The notes below the pieces were generated by a model, which worked only from the letters and a program-made list of their open reading frames with translations, searched no databases and had not been told where the DNA came from. 51,681 nt of DNA from CAYFXE01 sp964347035 (GTDB lineage: Bacteria > Acidobacteriota > Aminicenantia > Aminicenantales > Aminicenantaceae): positions 1-51,681 of the forward strand of contig CAYFXE010000021.1 in NCBI GenBank assembly GCA_964347035.1. Reading direction: 5' to 3'. Shown one piece after another: positions 26,106 through 34,148 of this stretch. Position 1 is the first letter of the stretch; every line of letters begins with the position of its first letter. The position numbers and the translations under genes were made by a program.

Positions 26106-27080
26106 ATGATATTCGTGTATATCGGCGCGTTGATCCTTTCCTTCGCCATCCTCTTCAAATGTGCCGATTACTTTGTCGCTGGAGCGGTCGGGATAGCTCA
26201 AGTGACGAGAATTCCAAAAATGGTGGTCGGGATCGTACTCGTCGGTTTGGCCACCACCGCTCCTGAGTTTGGCGTTTCCGTCCAGGCGGCCTTTTTAGGT
26301 CACCCAGAGATTGCTTTAGGCAACGCCATCGGTTCAGTCATTTGCGATGATGGAGTGGCTCTTGCCTTGGCGGCGATTCTCTCGGCTACGGTGATCTTTG
26401 TCAATTGTCGATTGCTGCAGACGGCTGGCGTCTTTCTGCTTTCGATCGACATCTTGGCCTATTTATTAGCCCTGAACGGGACGATCGGCCGCGTGGAAGG
26501 TGGAATTTTTGTTCTGATTCTAGGCCTCTATTTTATATTCATCATCAAGAATCGGAGCATGTCTTTCAGTGGCCGGAAAAACCAGCATCAGGAAGAGGAA
26601 GCTCAGCTCCGATCGTGGAAAATCAATCATCTGAAGAAGCCTGCTTTTTTATTCATCGCCGGTATCTGTGGTGTCATCCTGGCTAGTCGAGCCGTCATCT
26701 GGGGTTCAATCCGAATAGCCCACCATTTTTCCCTTTCAGAAACTATCATCGGGCTGACGATCATCGCCATCGGCACCTCCCTCCCCGAAATCAGTACCTG
26801 CATCGCCGCGGCTCGGAAGGGAGAGGGGGAAATCGCGGTGGGTGATATCATCGGGGCCGATATCCTCAACATCCTCTGGATTATTGGTGTCTCCTCGATT
26901 GTCAATCCCATCAAGGTCGATCTAGAGGTGATTAATTTTACCTTCCCTTACATGATTTTCGTCGTCGCCGTCATGCTGGTGAGCATCCGTCTGGGATGCC
27001 GGTTGACTAGAGGGAAGGGTATTCTACTCCTCGGACTCTATGGGCTCTATATCTTCTTAACTCTGATTCTCTTCACCTAA
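26106..27080 (+). CDS. Calcium/sodium antiporter (CaCA family, YrbG-like)
   Basis: This 324-residue integral membrane protein has about ten hydrophobic segments arranged as two inverted halves, each with an alpha-repeat: VGLATTAPEFGVS with GNAIGSVICDD in the first and AIGTSLPEISTC with GDIIGADILN in the second. The acidic residues in TTAPE and TSLPE bind the exchanged cation. Bacterial members exchange Na+ for Ca2+. The start is 9 bases after the amidohydrolase stop with GGAG before it, so the two are probably co-transcribed. Confidence 0.88.
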   Translation: MIFVYIGALILSFAILFKCADYFVAGAVGIAQVTRIPKMVVGIVLVGLATTAPEFGVSVQAAFLGHPEIALGNAIGSVICDDGVALALAAILSATVIFVNCRLLQTAGVFLLSIDILAYLLALNGTIGRVEGGIFVLILGLYFIFIIKNRSMSFSGRKNQHQEEEAQLRSWKINHLKKPAFLFIAGICGVILASRAVIWGSIRIAHHFSLSETIIGLTIIAIGTSLPEISTCIAAARKGEGEIAVGDIIGADILNILWIIGVSSIVNPIKVDLEVINFTFPYMIFVVAVMLVSIRLGCRLTRGKGILLLGLYGLYIFLTLILFT

Positions 27081-27102
27081 AATTTCTCCATTTCTTTGTA
27101 AG

Positions 27103-27187
27103 CTGGGGTCAGGCTTCATCATTAAGAATATATGATGGACAAAGCAGTTAGTTCAAGGCCTGACAAGATAACGAAGCCTGACCCCAG
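27103..27187. repeat. MITE/REP-like element with perfect 15-bp inverted ends (copy 1)
   Basis: CTGGGGTCAGGCTTC (27103-27117) and its exact reverse complement (27173-27187) bound an 85-base non-coding element between the antiporter and the dehydrogenase. The same outer ends, TGGGGTCAGGC and GCCTGACCCCA, and a similar inner right flank (AGATAACG) recur at 41887-41967. Ends of this type accompany REP-associated Y1 transposases in other bacteria. Confidence 0.75.
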
Positions 27188-27194
27188 CAAACTG

Positions 27195-27223
27195 TTGTCT
27201 TCAGAAAAAATATTTGTTAAACT
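27195..27223 (+). promoter_or_regulatory. Candidate promoter of the dehydrogenase/redox operon
   Basis: TTGTCT (27195-27200), 17 bases, TAAACT (27218-27223), then GGAGGAGG before the ATG at 27251. Each box matches 4 of 6. It is the only candidate I see upstream of the run 27251-37666, and lies 8 bases after the MITE-like element. Confidence 0.35.
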
Positions 27224-27250
27224 GTCCGTCTTTAATCGGAGGAGGACACG

Positions 27251-28339
27251 ATGAATATCGGCGTGATTAACGAAAGCGGCAAGATCGAAAATCGCGTCAG
27301 CTTGACTCCGAGCAGTGTTTCCCTGTTGGCCGAGAGAGGACATACCATCTATGTCCAAGCTGGCGCTGGACTGAAGTCCGGTTACACCAACGAAGAATAT
27401 GTTTCCCAGGGAGCCGAGATTGTTTTCACCAAGGATGAGGTGTTCGGTCGGTCTGATATCGTCCTCAATATTTCCCCGCTAGATCAGGAGGAGTGCGAAT
27501 TGGTCAGGGAGAAGCAGATTCTCTTCGGGTTTCATCATCTGGCCGTTGCTCGAAAAAACCACGTAGAAGAGCTTCTCCGAAAAAAAATCACGGCCATCGG
27601 GTACGAAATCCTTCAAGATGAAAACGGCGAACTCCCGTTTATCGAAAGCTTGAGTGAGATTGCGGGTCAGATGTGCCTGGTGATTTCTGGCCAGTATCTA
27701 CAGACGAGCCAAGGGGGTCGAGGCATCATTATCGGCGGGGTGGTGAGTGTTCCTCCGGCCACGGCGGTTATCATCGGTAGTGGTGTCCTCGCTCGCAGCG
27801 CCATAAAAGCCATGCTGGGAGCTGGGGCCCACACGATTGCTCTCGGCCGACACATGGACAAGCTGAGAGAATTGGAAGAGATGACCTCAGGACGAGTGAT
27901 TACTATGATGGCCAGTAAATATAACCTAACCCGGATGTCGAAAATCGCGGATATTTTGATTGGAGCTGTGCTTCGACCCGGCGAGAGGGCACCGATCATG
28001 ATAACCAAGGATATGGTGAAGGACATGAAGAAAGGGGCCCTCATCATAGATCTGGCCATCGATCAAGGCGGATGCATCGAGACAAGCCGACTCACAACCC
28101 TCGATCATCCCACGTTTATCGATGACGGTATCATTCACTATTGTGTGCCCAATATAACTTCTGCTGTGAGTCGGACCTCGACAAAAGTGTTATCCAACCT
28201 CGTGTCTCCTTACCTCTCCGAGATCGGAGAGAGCGGGATCGACCAGGCGCTCAAAAAGAATAACACCTTAGCCAGGGGCGTTTACATGCATAAAGGAAGC
28301 ATTGCCAGAAAAACAATTGCTGAGAGGTTTGGTTTATAA
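27251..28339 (+). CDS. Alanine dehydrogenase-like protein with an altered substrate site
   Basis: The 362-residue protein follows alanine dehydrogenase/PNT along its length: ENRVSLTP (substrate Arg), FHHLA (catalytic His95/96), TSQGGRGIIIGGV, the GSGVLARSA nucleotide loop, IGAVLRPGERAP, DLAIDQGGC (catalytic Asp) and HYCVPN. The segment that should read KVKEP, including the substrate-binding Lys, is NISPL (73-77), and the dinucleotide loop has Ala in place of the third Gly. It is a divergent clade member; reversible NAD-linked deamination of alanine to pyruvate is likely but not assured. It leads the gene run that includes the redox complex. Confidence 0.75.
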   Translation: MNIGVINESGKIENRVSLTPSSVSLLAERGHTIYVQAGAGLKSGYTNEEYVSQGAEIVFTKDEVFGRSDIVLNISPLDQEECELVREKQILFGFHHLAVARKNHVEELLRKKITAIGYEILQDENGELPFIESLSEIAGQMCLVISGQYLQTSQGGRGIIIGGVVSVPPATAVIIGSGVLARSAIKAMLGAGAHTIALGRHMDKLRELEEMTSGRVITMMASKYNLTRMSKIADILIGAVLRPGERAPIMITKDMVKDMKKGALIIDLAIDQGGCIETSRLTTLDHPTFIDDGIIHYCVPNITSAVSRTSTKVLSNLVSPYLSEIGESGIDQALKKNNTLARGVYMHKGSIARKTIAERFGL

Positions 28340-28367
28340 AAATACTGCCAATGAGAATGGATCTAAG

Positions 28368-28820
28368 ATGATGAAAAAAATATTGAGTGGATTCGATCAA
28401 GATCAAAAAGAACTCATTCATATTCTCCACGAGATACAAAAAGAGTACGATTACATTCCACCCGAAGTCATTCCTGAGGTAGCCAAGAAACTGAGGATAT
28501 CGGAAAACGAGATCTTCGGTGTTTTGACTTTTTACAATGCATTCACCTTGGAACCTCGAGGAGAGCATCTCATCACCATCTGTATGGGGACGGCCTGTCA
28601 TGTGAGGGGGGCTCCGATGATTCTGGATGAGTTCCAGAGGCGATTGGGTATCGACGCTGGCCAAACCTCCAAGGATAAAAAATTCACTCTGGAAACCGTC
28701 AATTGTGTAGGAGCATGTGCGCTCGGGCCTATTGCCATCATCGATGGTGAATATCATGGGCAGATGAAAACGCAGAACGTTCAAAAATTATTGAAAGACA
28801 TAGACGGGAAGGAAGAATAG
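28368..28820 (+). CDS. NuoE/HndA-like [2Fe-2S] thioredoxin-fold subunit
   Basis: The protein is 150 residues from ATG 28368 (an ATG follows at once, and either may be used). N-terminal helices of the NuoE type (IHILHEIQKEYDYIPPEV, GVLTFYNAF) precede the thioredoxin-like [2Fe-2S] domain with C-x4-C in CMGTAC and C-x3-C in CVGAC. In complex I and in HydABC/Hnd-type enzymes this subunit sits against the NADH/FMN subunit. It starts 28 bases after the dehydrogenase stop and is followed 9 bases later by the NuoF-like gene. Confidence 0.88.
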   Translation: MMKKILSGFDQDQKELIHILHEIQKEYDYIPPEVIPEVAKKLRISENEIFGVLTFYNAFTLEPRGEHLITICMGTACHVRGAPMILDEFQRRLGIDAGQTSKDKKFTLETVNCVGACALGPIAIIDGEYHGQMKTQNVQKLLKDIDGKEE

Positions 28821-28829
28821 ATCGGAATC

Positions 28830-30743
28830 ATGGAAGACGTCTACATCACCAGATTAGAGAAAATAAGAGCAGAAATACTCGCCTCACGAAAAAAATCGAA
28901 GACCGTCATCACAATATGCGGGGGGACAGGATGCCACGCTTACGGTTGTCTGAAAGTGGCCCAGTCCTTCCAGGAAGAAATCAGAAGACAAAACCTCCAC
29001 AAACAGGTGAGTGTCCGAACAACAGGTTGCCATGGCTTTTGTGAAAGGGGCCCGATCGTCGTCATCCAACCAGAAGGCGTTTTCTACCAGAGGGTTAAGA
29101 TTCCTGATATCCAAGAAATCGTCACGGAAACACTCAAGAACAAGAAGATCCTTGACCGTCTCCTTTACGTCGATCCGAAGACTCAGAAGAGCATCGTCCT
29201 CGAGAAAGAAGTTCCTTTTTACAAAACTCAAGAACGCATCGTTTTCGGGAATAACGGCTTTATCGATCCCAAAGACATCCAGGATTATATTGCTTTAGAT
29301 GGTTATAAGGCTCTGGCCAAAGTTCTCTTCGACATGACAGCCGATGAAGTCATTGCCGAGATCAAATCCTCTGGCTTGAGAGGAAGAGGAGGAGCTGGCT
29401 TTCCCGCAGGGAAGAAATGGGAGATCTGCCATGAGGCGAACTCTAAGGTAAAATACATCATCTGCAATGCTGACGAGGGTGATCCTGGAGCTTACATGGA
29501 TCGGAGCCTTCTAGAAGGCAATCCACACAGTGTTATCGAGGGCATGATCATCGGTGCCTATGCGATCGGAGCTTCTGAGGGTTTTATCTATGTAAGGATG
29601 GAGTATCCGCTGGCGGTGGACAACATCACTCTCGCTTTGGAACAGGCAAAGAAAAACGGCCTGTTGGGCCACTCGATTCTCGGCTCGGAATTCCATTTCG
29701 ACATTCATGTGTTTAGAGGAGCCGGAGCTTTTGTCTCAGGAGAAGAGACATCCATGATGGCCTCTATCGAAGGAAGGCGGGCCTTCCCGAGACAGAGACC
29801 GCCTTTTCCTGCCCAGAAAGGATTATGGGACAACCCGACCAACATCAACAATGTCGAGACGTGGGCAAATGTACCGTACATCATAAACAGAGGGGCCGAT
29901 TGGTTCTCTGGAATCGGAACACGCAAAAGCAAGGGAACCAAGATTTTCTCCCTTGTCGGCAAGATCAACAACACAGGATTGGTGGAAGTCCCGATGGGCA
30001 TCACCATGAGAGAAATCGTCTACGACATCGGAGGGGGGATTAAGAACAATAAGAAGTTTAAGGCTGTTCAGACCGGCGGGCCATCAGGAGGCTGTCTCCC
30101 GGCTCATTTATTAGACCTGCCCATTGATTACGAGAGTTTGATCAAGGCGGGATCAATGATGGGTTCGGGAGGAATGATCGTCATGGATGAGGAAAACTGT
30201 ATGGTCGATGTGGCCCGGTATTTCCTCAACTTCACCCAGGAGGAGTCCTGCGGTAAATGTGTTCCCTGCCGAGTGGGGACGAAGCAGCTGGTCGATATTC
30301 TGACCCGCATCACTCAAGGAAAGGGAGAGGAAGAGGATATCAAAACGTTGGAGAATCTCAGCAAAACGATCAAAGCTACCTCTCTCTGCGGCTTAGGGCA
30401 GACAGCTCCCAATCCCGTGTTAACAACACTTCGATATTTTCGTGACGAGTATGAGACCCATATCAAAGAAAAAGCCTGTCCGGCTCTGGTCTGCAAGGAT
30501 CTCATTATCTACCACATCGAACCCGATAAGTGTGTCGGCTGTCTTCTCTGTTTAAAAAATTGTCCTGTTGAGGCCATAAGCGGAGAGAGAAAAGAGGTCC
30601 ATGTCATCGATCAGGAATTATGCATTAAATGCAGCGCCTGTTTAGATATCTGTCCTCCGAAGGTAAGAGCAGTCTCTAAATACACGGGAAAGAAAAAGGA
30701 AAAAATCCTGAAGAAAGCTTCCAAGCGAAGAGTCAAAAAATGA
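28830..30743 (+). CDS. NuoF/HydB-like NADH-binding flavoprotein with extra FeS domains
   Basis: The protein is 637 residues and longer than NuoF because it carries two added domains. Order: N-terminal thioredoxin-like [2Fe-2S] domain (about 20-100; CGGTGC and TTGCHGFC), FMN/NADH core (GLRGRGGAGFPAGKKWE, NADEGDPGAYMDR), SLBB, the [4Fe-4S] segment ESCGKCVPCRVGT with a later Cys in LCGLGQ, and a C-terminal 2x[4Fe-4S] ferredoxin (CVGCLLCLKNCP, CIKCSACLDICP). This is the layout of HydB/HndC in soluble NAD-linked and electron-bifurcating complexes. Its stop overlaps the next start by 4 bases (ATGA), so the subunits are translationally coupled. Confidence 0.9.
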   Translation: MEDVYITRLEKIRAEILASRKKSKTVITICGGTGCHAYGCLKVAQSFQEEIRRQNLHKQVSVRTTGCHGFCERGPIVVIQPEGVFYQRVKIPDIQEIVTETLKNKKILDRLLYVDPKTQKSIVLEKEVPFYKTQERIVFGNNGFIDPKDIQDYIALDGYKALAKVLFDMTADEVIAEIKSSGLRGRGGAGFPAGKKWEICHEANSKVKYIICNADEGDPGAYMDRSLLEGNPHSVIEGMIIGAYAIGASEGFIYVRMEYPLAVDNITLALEQAKKNGLLGHSILGSEFHFDIHVFRGAGAFVSGEETSMMASIEGRRAFPRQRPPFPAQKGLWDNPTNINNVETWANVPYIINRGADWFSGIGTRKSKGTKIFSLVGKINNTGLVEVPMGITMREIVYDIGGGIKNNKKFKAVQTGGPSGGCLPAHLLDLPIDYESLIKAGSMMGSGGMIVMDEENCMVDVARYFLNFTQEESCGKCVPCRVGTKQLVDILTRITQGKGEEEDIKTLENLSKTIKATSLCGLGQTAPNPVLTTLRYFRDEYETHIKEKACPALVCKDLIIYHIEPDKCVGCLLCLKNCPVEAISGERKEVHVIDQELCIKCSACLDICPPKVRAVSKYTGKKKEKILKKASKRRVKK

Positions 30744-33301
30744 ATATTCAGATAGACGGACGAGTCATAAAAACCGAAGACCACAAGACCATTCTCGATG
30801 TCGCGCGGGAGAATGATATCTTTATCCCTTCACTTTGTGATTTTCAAGGCTTAGAGCCGTTCACGGGTTGTCGGTTGTGCATCGTCGAGGTGAACGGCAA
30901 GAAAGGCTTTCCTCCGGCTTGCAGCACCTATGTCGAGGAGGGGATGGAGGTCAAAACCATGACAGCCCGCCTCCAGAGAATGAGGCGACAAATTCTAGAA
31001 CTCATCCTTTCCGAACACCCCAATGCCTGTCTGGTTTGCCGCGAGAAAGACAATTGCGATGAGTTCAAGTCCACCATCCGCAAGGTGGGTGAAGTGACAG
31101 GATGTGTGCACTGTTCTAACAATGGCAACTGTGACCTCCAAGATGTTGTCGAAGCGGTCGAGCTGGATAAGATTCATTTTCCCTCTGTGTACAGGGATTT
31201 CGAGGTCAAGAAGGAGGATCCGTTTTTTGATCGAAACTACAACCTGTGCATTCTCTGCGGCCGATGTGTTCGAGTTTGCCAAGAAATTAGAGGAGCGGCG
31301 GCGATTTCTTTTGTTTTTAGAGGAACCAAGGCTATCGTGGGAACGATGTGGGATCGGCCGCTCATCGATGTAGGATGTCAATTTTGTGGAGCCTGTGTGG
31401 ATGTCTGCCCTACAGGCGCTCTGAGTGAGAGAGCCTTAAAATATGAGACTTCCCCAGATGCCCGAGTTCGAACGATCTGCGGCTTCTGCAGCATGGGCTG
31501 TACTCTCGAGGTGAGTCTGAAAGATGGAAGGGTCTTGAGTTCTCAGCCTGCCAAACAGGGAACCGTCAACCAAGGGCAAGCCTGTGTGCGAGGGCGATTC
31601 GCGATAAGAGATGTGTTTTCGAGTTCACGAAGAATCCTCAAACCGATGATTAGAAAACGAAAAAACCTCGAAGAGGTCGAGTGGGGAGAGGCCGTAGTTT
31701 ATCTCACCCAGAAGCTGAAAAAGTACAAGGGGAGAGAGCGAGGGCTGATGATATCCCCTCAGTTGAGTTGTGAGGATCAATACCTCCTCCTCAAGTTTGC
31801 TAAAGAAGTCATGAAAACCAGAAATATTTTTGGGGGATTTGACAATTCTGCGTTTTCAGTTTACCAGAAGATGATTGAAAAACATAACCTGCCTACTCGT
31901 TTAAACTACAGGATAGAAGATATCGGTCAGGCTGATGTGATATTTCTCCTCGGGGAGGAACTGCCGAATACCCATCCTATCATCTGGCTGGAGGTTTTGA
32001 GGGCCGTCAAGAAGGGAGCGAGGCTGATCGTGGCTTCATCTTTTGATTTCCTGATGAATCGGTACGCCACTCTCTCTTTGATCCACAAGCCGGGAACAGA
32101 AGCCTTTCTGCTCAGCGTTATCGCGAAATACATCCAGGAGGGCTCTGTTTCAGACAGGTTGCTCTGTATCAAGGGCTTTGATTCCTTCCGAACCTTCCTG
32201 AAAAAGCTGGACTCATCCCAGGCCCTTGACATCACTGGCCTCACTGAGGAAAGGTTGAGGGATGCGGCCAGGATTTTCGCAGAGAGTGATAAGATTGCCG
32301 TTCTTTTTGGCTCGAGCCTCATCCAGTCCTCTGTTTCTGGTCAGGGTTTTGTTTCTCTCTGGAATCTGGCACTTCTGATGAATACCCAGCTTTTTCCTCT
32401 CGGAATGGAGAGCAATCAGAGAGGAATACTCGCCATGACGAAGAATCGCACTCAAGGACTTCTTAGTTTTTCTAAAATTCTGCAGGACGTTCCCTCCGGT
32501 GAGCTGAAAGCGCTCTACATCGTCGGGCCGATGCCGTATGTCGGAAAAAAGAAGCCCGAGTTCCTTGTGGTTCAGGACAGTTATCTGAGCGAGACAGCAG
32601 AGTTGGCTGATGTCATCCTCCCGGCTGCGACTTTTCTTGAAACAGAGGGAGTCTTCGTCAACACCGAAGGAAGGTTGCAAAAATTTGATAAGGTCACAGG
32701 TCCACAAGGGGAATCGAGACCTGATTGGTGGATTGTGTCTCAGGTTGGTCAGAAAATGCGGCGCACCGATTTTTCCTACAAAAATTCCTCCGCGATCTGG
32801 AAGGACATCTCTCGCTCGATCCCTGGTTTTGCCAGGATCTCCCGGGCCAGCTTGAACAAGGGAGAGGATGCCTTCCTCCGGGAAGGGAGGAAAGGGGAAA
32901 AGAGGTTCCTCGCTCCCAAGATCAAACCTGAGGTTGAACAAACGAGTAAGAAGTATCCTTATCTCCTTTGGTGCGAGCACAACCTGGATTATTACCGGAA
33001 CATGAACCTCAGCCAAGACAACAGAGGATTCGGAAGAATCCGGAATTCCAGATGGATTATGATATCTCCAGAAGATGCTGAGACGCTGAACTTAAAAGAG
33101 GAAGAGGAAGTCGTCCTCGAATCCTCCAAGGGAAAATGCAGACGGCTGGTGAAGATATCATCCGCCGTTTCGAAAGGGAATTTGAAAGCTCGTTACCTCT
33201 ATAAGGACGATGCAGATTACTCTTTGATTAGGCTCTTTGCTTCATTGACAGAAGAACCACGATTTGGGAGGCCGATTCCGGTCAAGGTCATAAGAGGTTA
33301 A
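30740..33301 (+). CDS. NuoG-like iron-sulfur subunit with a degenerate molybdopterin domain
   Basis: The protein is 853 residues: [2Fe-2S] ferredoxin (CDFQGLEPFTGCRLC), the NuoG-type His-Cys [4Fe-4S] loop (HPNACLVCREKDNC), two [4Fe-4S] sites (CILCGRCVRVC, CQFCGACVDVCP), then the molybdopterin-oxidoreductase domain with its own cluster motif (CGFCSMGC ... CVRGRF). Where formate dehydrogenases have a Sec or Cys Mo/W ligand, the sequence runs NIFGGFDNSAFSVYQ with no Cys, Sec or HCAR-like ligand. An electron-wire or structural role like NuoG is more likely than formate oxidation. It starts inside the previous stop and is followed 2 bases after its own stop by the NfnA-like gene. Confidence 0.88.
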   Translation: MNIQIDGRVIKTEDHKTILDVARENDIFIPSLCDFQGLEPFTGCRLCIVEVNGKKGFPPACSTYVEEGMEVKTMTARLQRMRRQILELILSEHPNACLVCREKDNCDEFKSTIRKVGEVTGCVHCSNNGNCDLQDVVEAVELDKIHFPSVYRDFEVKKEDPFFDRNYNLCILCGRCVRVCQEIRGAAAISFVFRGTKAIVGTMWDRPLIDVGCQFCGACVDVCPTGALSERALKYETSPDARVRTICGFCSMGCTLEVSLKDGRVLSSQPAKQGTVNQGQACVRGRFAIRDVFSSSRRILKPMIRKRKNLEEVEWGEAVVYLTQKLKKYKGRERGLMISPQLSCEDQYLLLKFAKEVMKTRNIFGGFDNSAFSVYQKMIEKHNLPTRLNYRIEDIGQADVIFLLGEELPNTHPIIWLEVLRAVKKGARLIVASSFDFLMNRYATLSLIHKPGTEAFLLSVIAKYIQEGSVSDRLLCIKGFDSFRTFLKKLDSSQALDITGLTEERLRDAARIFAESDKIAVLFGSSLIQSSVSGQGFVSLWNLALLMNTQLFPLGMESNQRGILAMTKNRTQGLLSFSKILQDVPSGELKALYIVGPMPYVGKKKPEFLVVQDSYLSETAELADVILPAATFLETEGVFVNTEGRLQKFDKVTGPQGESRPDWWIVSQVGQKMRRTDFSYKNSSAIWKDISRSIPGFARISRASLNKGEDAFLREGRKGEKRFLAPKIKPEVEQTSKKYPYLLWCEHNLDYYRNMNLSQDNRGFGRIRNSRWIMISPEDAETLNLKEEEEVVLESSKGKCRRLVKISSAVSKGNLKARYLYKDDADYSLIRLFASLTEEPRFGRPIPVKVIRG

Positions 33302-33303
33302 TA

Positions 33304-34137
33304 ATGGCGAAGATCATAAAAAGAGAACGTTTGGTCCCGAATATTCACCTTCTTAAGGTTCATGCTCCAGAGATAGCTAAGAAGTGCAAGCCAGGGCAGT
33401 TCGTGATCGTCATGCCGGATGAGAAAGGAGAAAGGATACCGCTAACGATTGCCGACTGGGATAAGAGGCAAGGAACAGTGACCTCCATTGTATTGGTTGT
33501 CGGGACTTCAACCCATAAACTCGCTCTACTCAAGAGCGGAGATGATGTTCCGGTTTTTGTCGGGCCTTTAGGTAAGCCTTCAGAGATTGAAAAATTCGGA
33601 ACCGTGGTCTGTGCCGGAGGCTGCTTCGGGATCGGTGCCATCTACCCGATCGCTCGAGCCTTAAAAAAAGCAGGGAACAGGATTATCACCCTGATCGATA
33701 TCAAGGCCAATTATCTTATGTATTGGGAGGACAAATTTAAGGAAGTCAGCGATGGTATTTTTATTTCAGCCAGGGACAGCTATTACGATTGCAAAGATTT
33801 TGTTCCCCAGGTTTTAAAGAATATTATCAAGACAGAAAAAAGAATTGACAGAGTCATCTCTATCGGGTGCACCTACTTGATGCACACCTGTGCACAAGCA
33901 ACCAGGCCGAAAGGTGTAAAGACCGTGGTGGCCTTAAACCCGATCATGGTCGACGGCACCGGTATGTGCGGAGCCTGCCGGGTGACGGTGGATGGAAAGA
34001 CCAAATTTGCTTGTGTAGATGGTCCCGATTTCGATGGCCATATGGTTGACTGGGAGGAGCTGTTCAAGAGGCGAAAATCTTATTTCGAGGATGAGATCCA
34101 GTCCCTCTGCTACTGGGAAAGAAAAAATTTTCCGTAA
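33304..34137 (+). CDS. NfnA/SudB-like FAD/[2Fe-2S] NAD(P)H oxidoreductase subunit
   Basis: The protein is 277 residues with the ferredoxin-reductase-like FAD domain (KPGQFVIV, IPLTIADWD), the NAD-binding VCAGGCFGIGAIYPIARAL, and a C-terminal [2Fe-2S] site in DGTGMCGACRV plus a last Cys in FACVDGPDFDGHMVDW. This is the small subunit of NADH-dependent reduced ferredoxin:NADP+ oxidoreductase (Nfn) and of sulfide dehydrogenase (SudB); dihydroorotate dehydrogenase PyrK is more distant. It directly follows the NuoG-like gene, which is unusual: Nfn genes normally stand alone as a pair. Confidence 0.88.
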   Translation: MAKIIKRERLVPNIHLLKVHAPEIAKKCKPGQFVIVMPDEKGERIPLTIADWDKRQGTVTSIVLVVGTSTHKLALLKSGDDVPVFVGPLGKPSEIEKFGTVVCAGGCFGIGAIYPIARALKKAGNRIITLIDIKANYLMYWEDKFKEVSDGIFISARDSYYDCKDFVPQVLKNIIKTEKRIDRVISIGCTYLMHTCAQATRPKGVKTVVALNPIMVDGTGMCGACRVTVDGKTKFACVDGPDFDGHMVDWEELFKRRKSYFEDEIQSLCYWERKNFP

Positions 34138-34148
34138 AGATATTAAAG

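Noticed and set aside
28368..33301. NAD-dependent formate dehydrogenase (FdhABC-like) reading of the NuoEFG-like genes
   Set aside because: No Cys/Sec Mo ligand and no in-frame TGA; NuoG-type His-Cys cluster loop and direct linkage to Nfn genes fit better.
28830..33301. [FeFe]-hydrogenase HydABC
   Set aside because: The large subunit has a molybdopterin-type domain and no H-cluster motifs.
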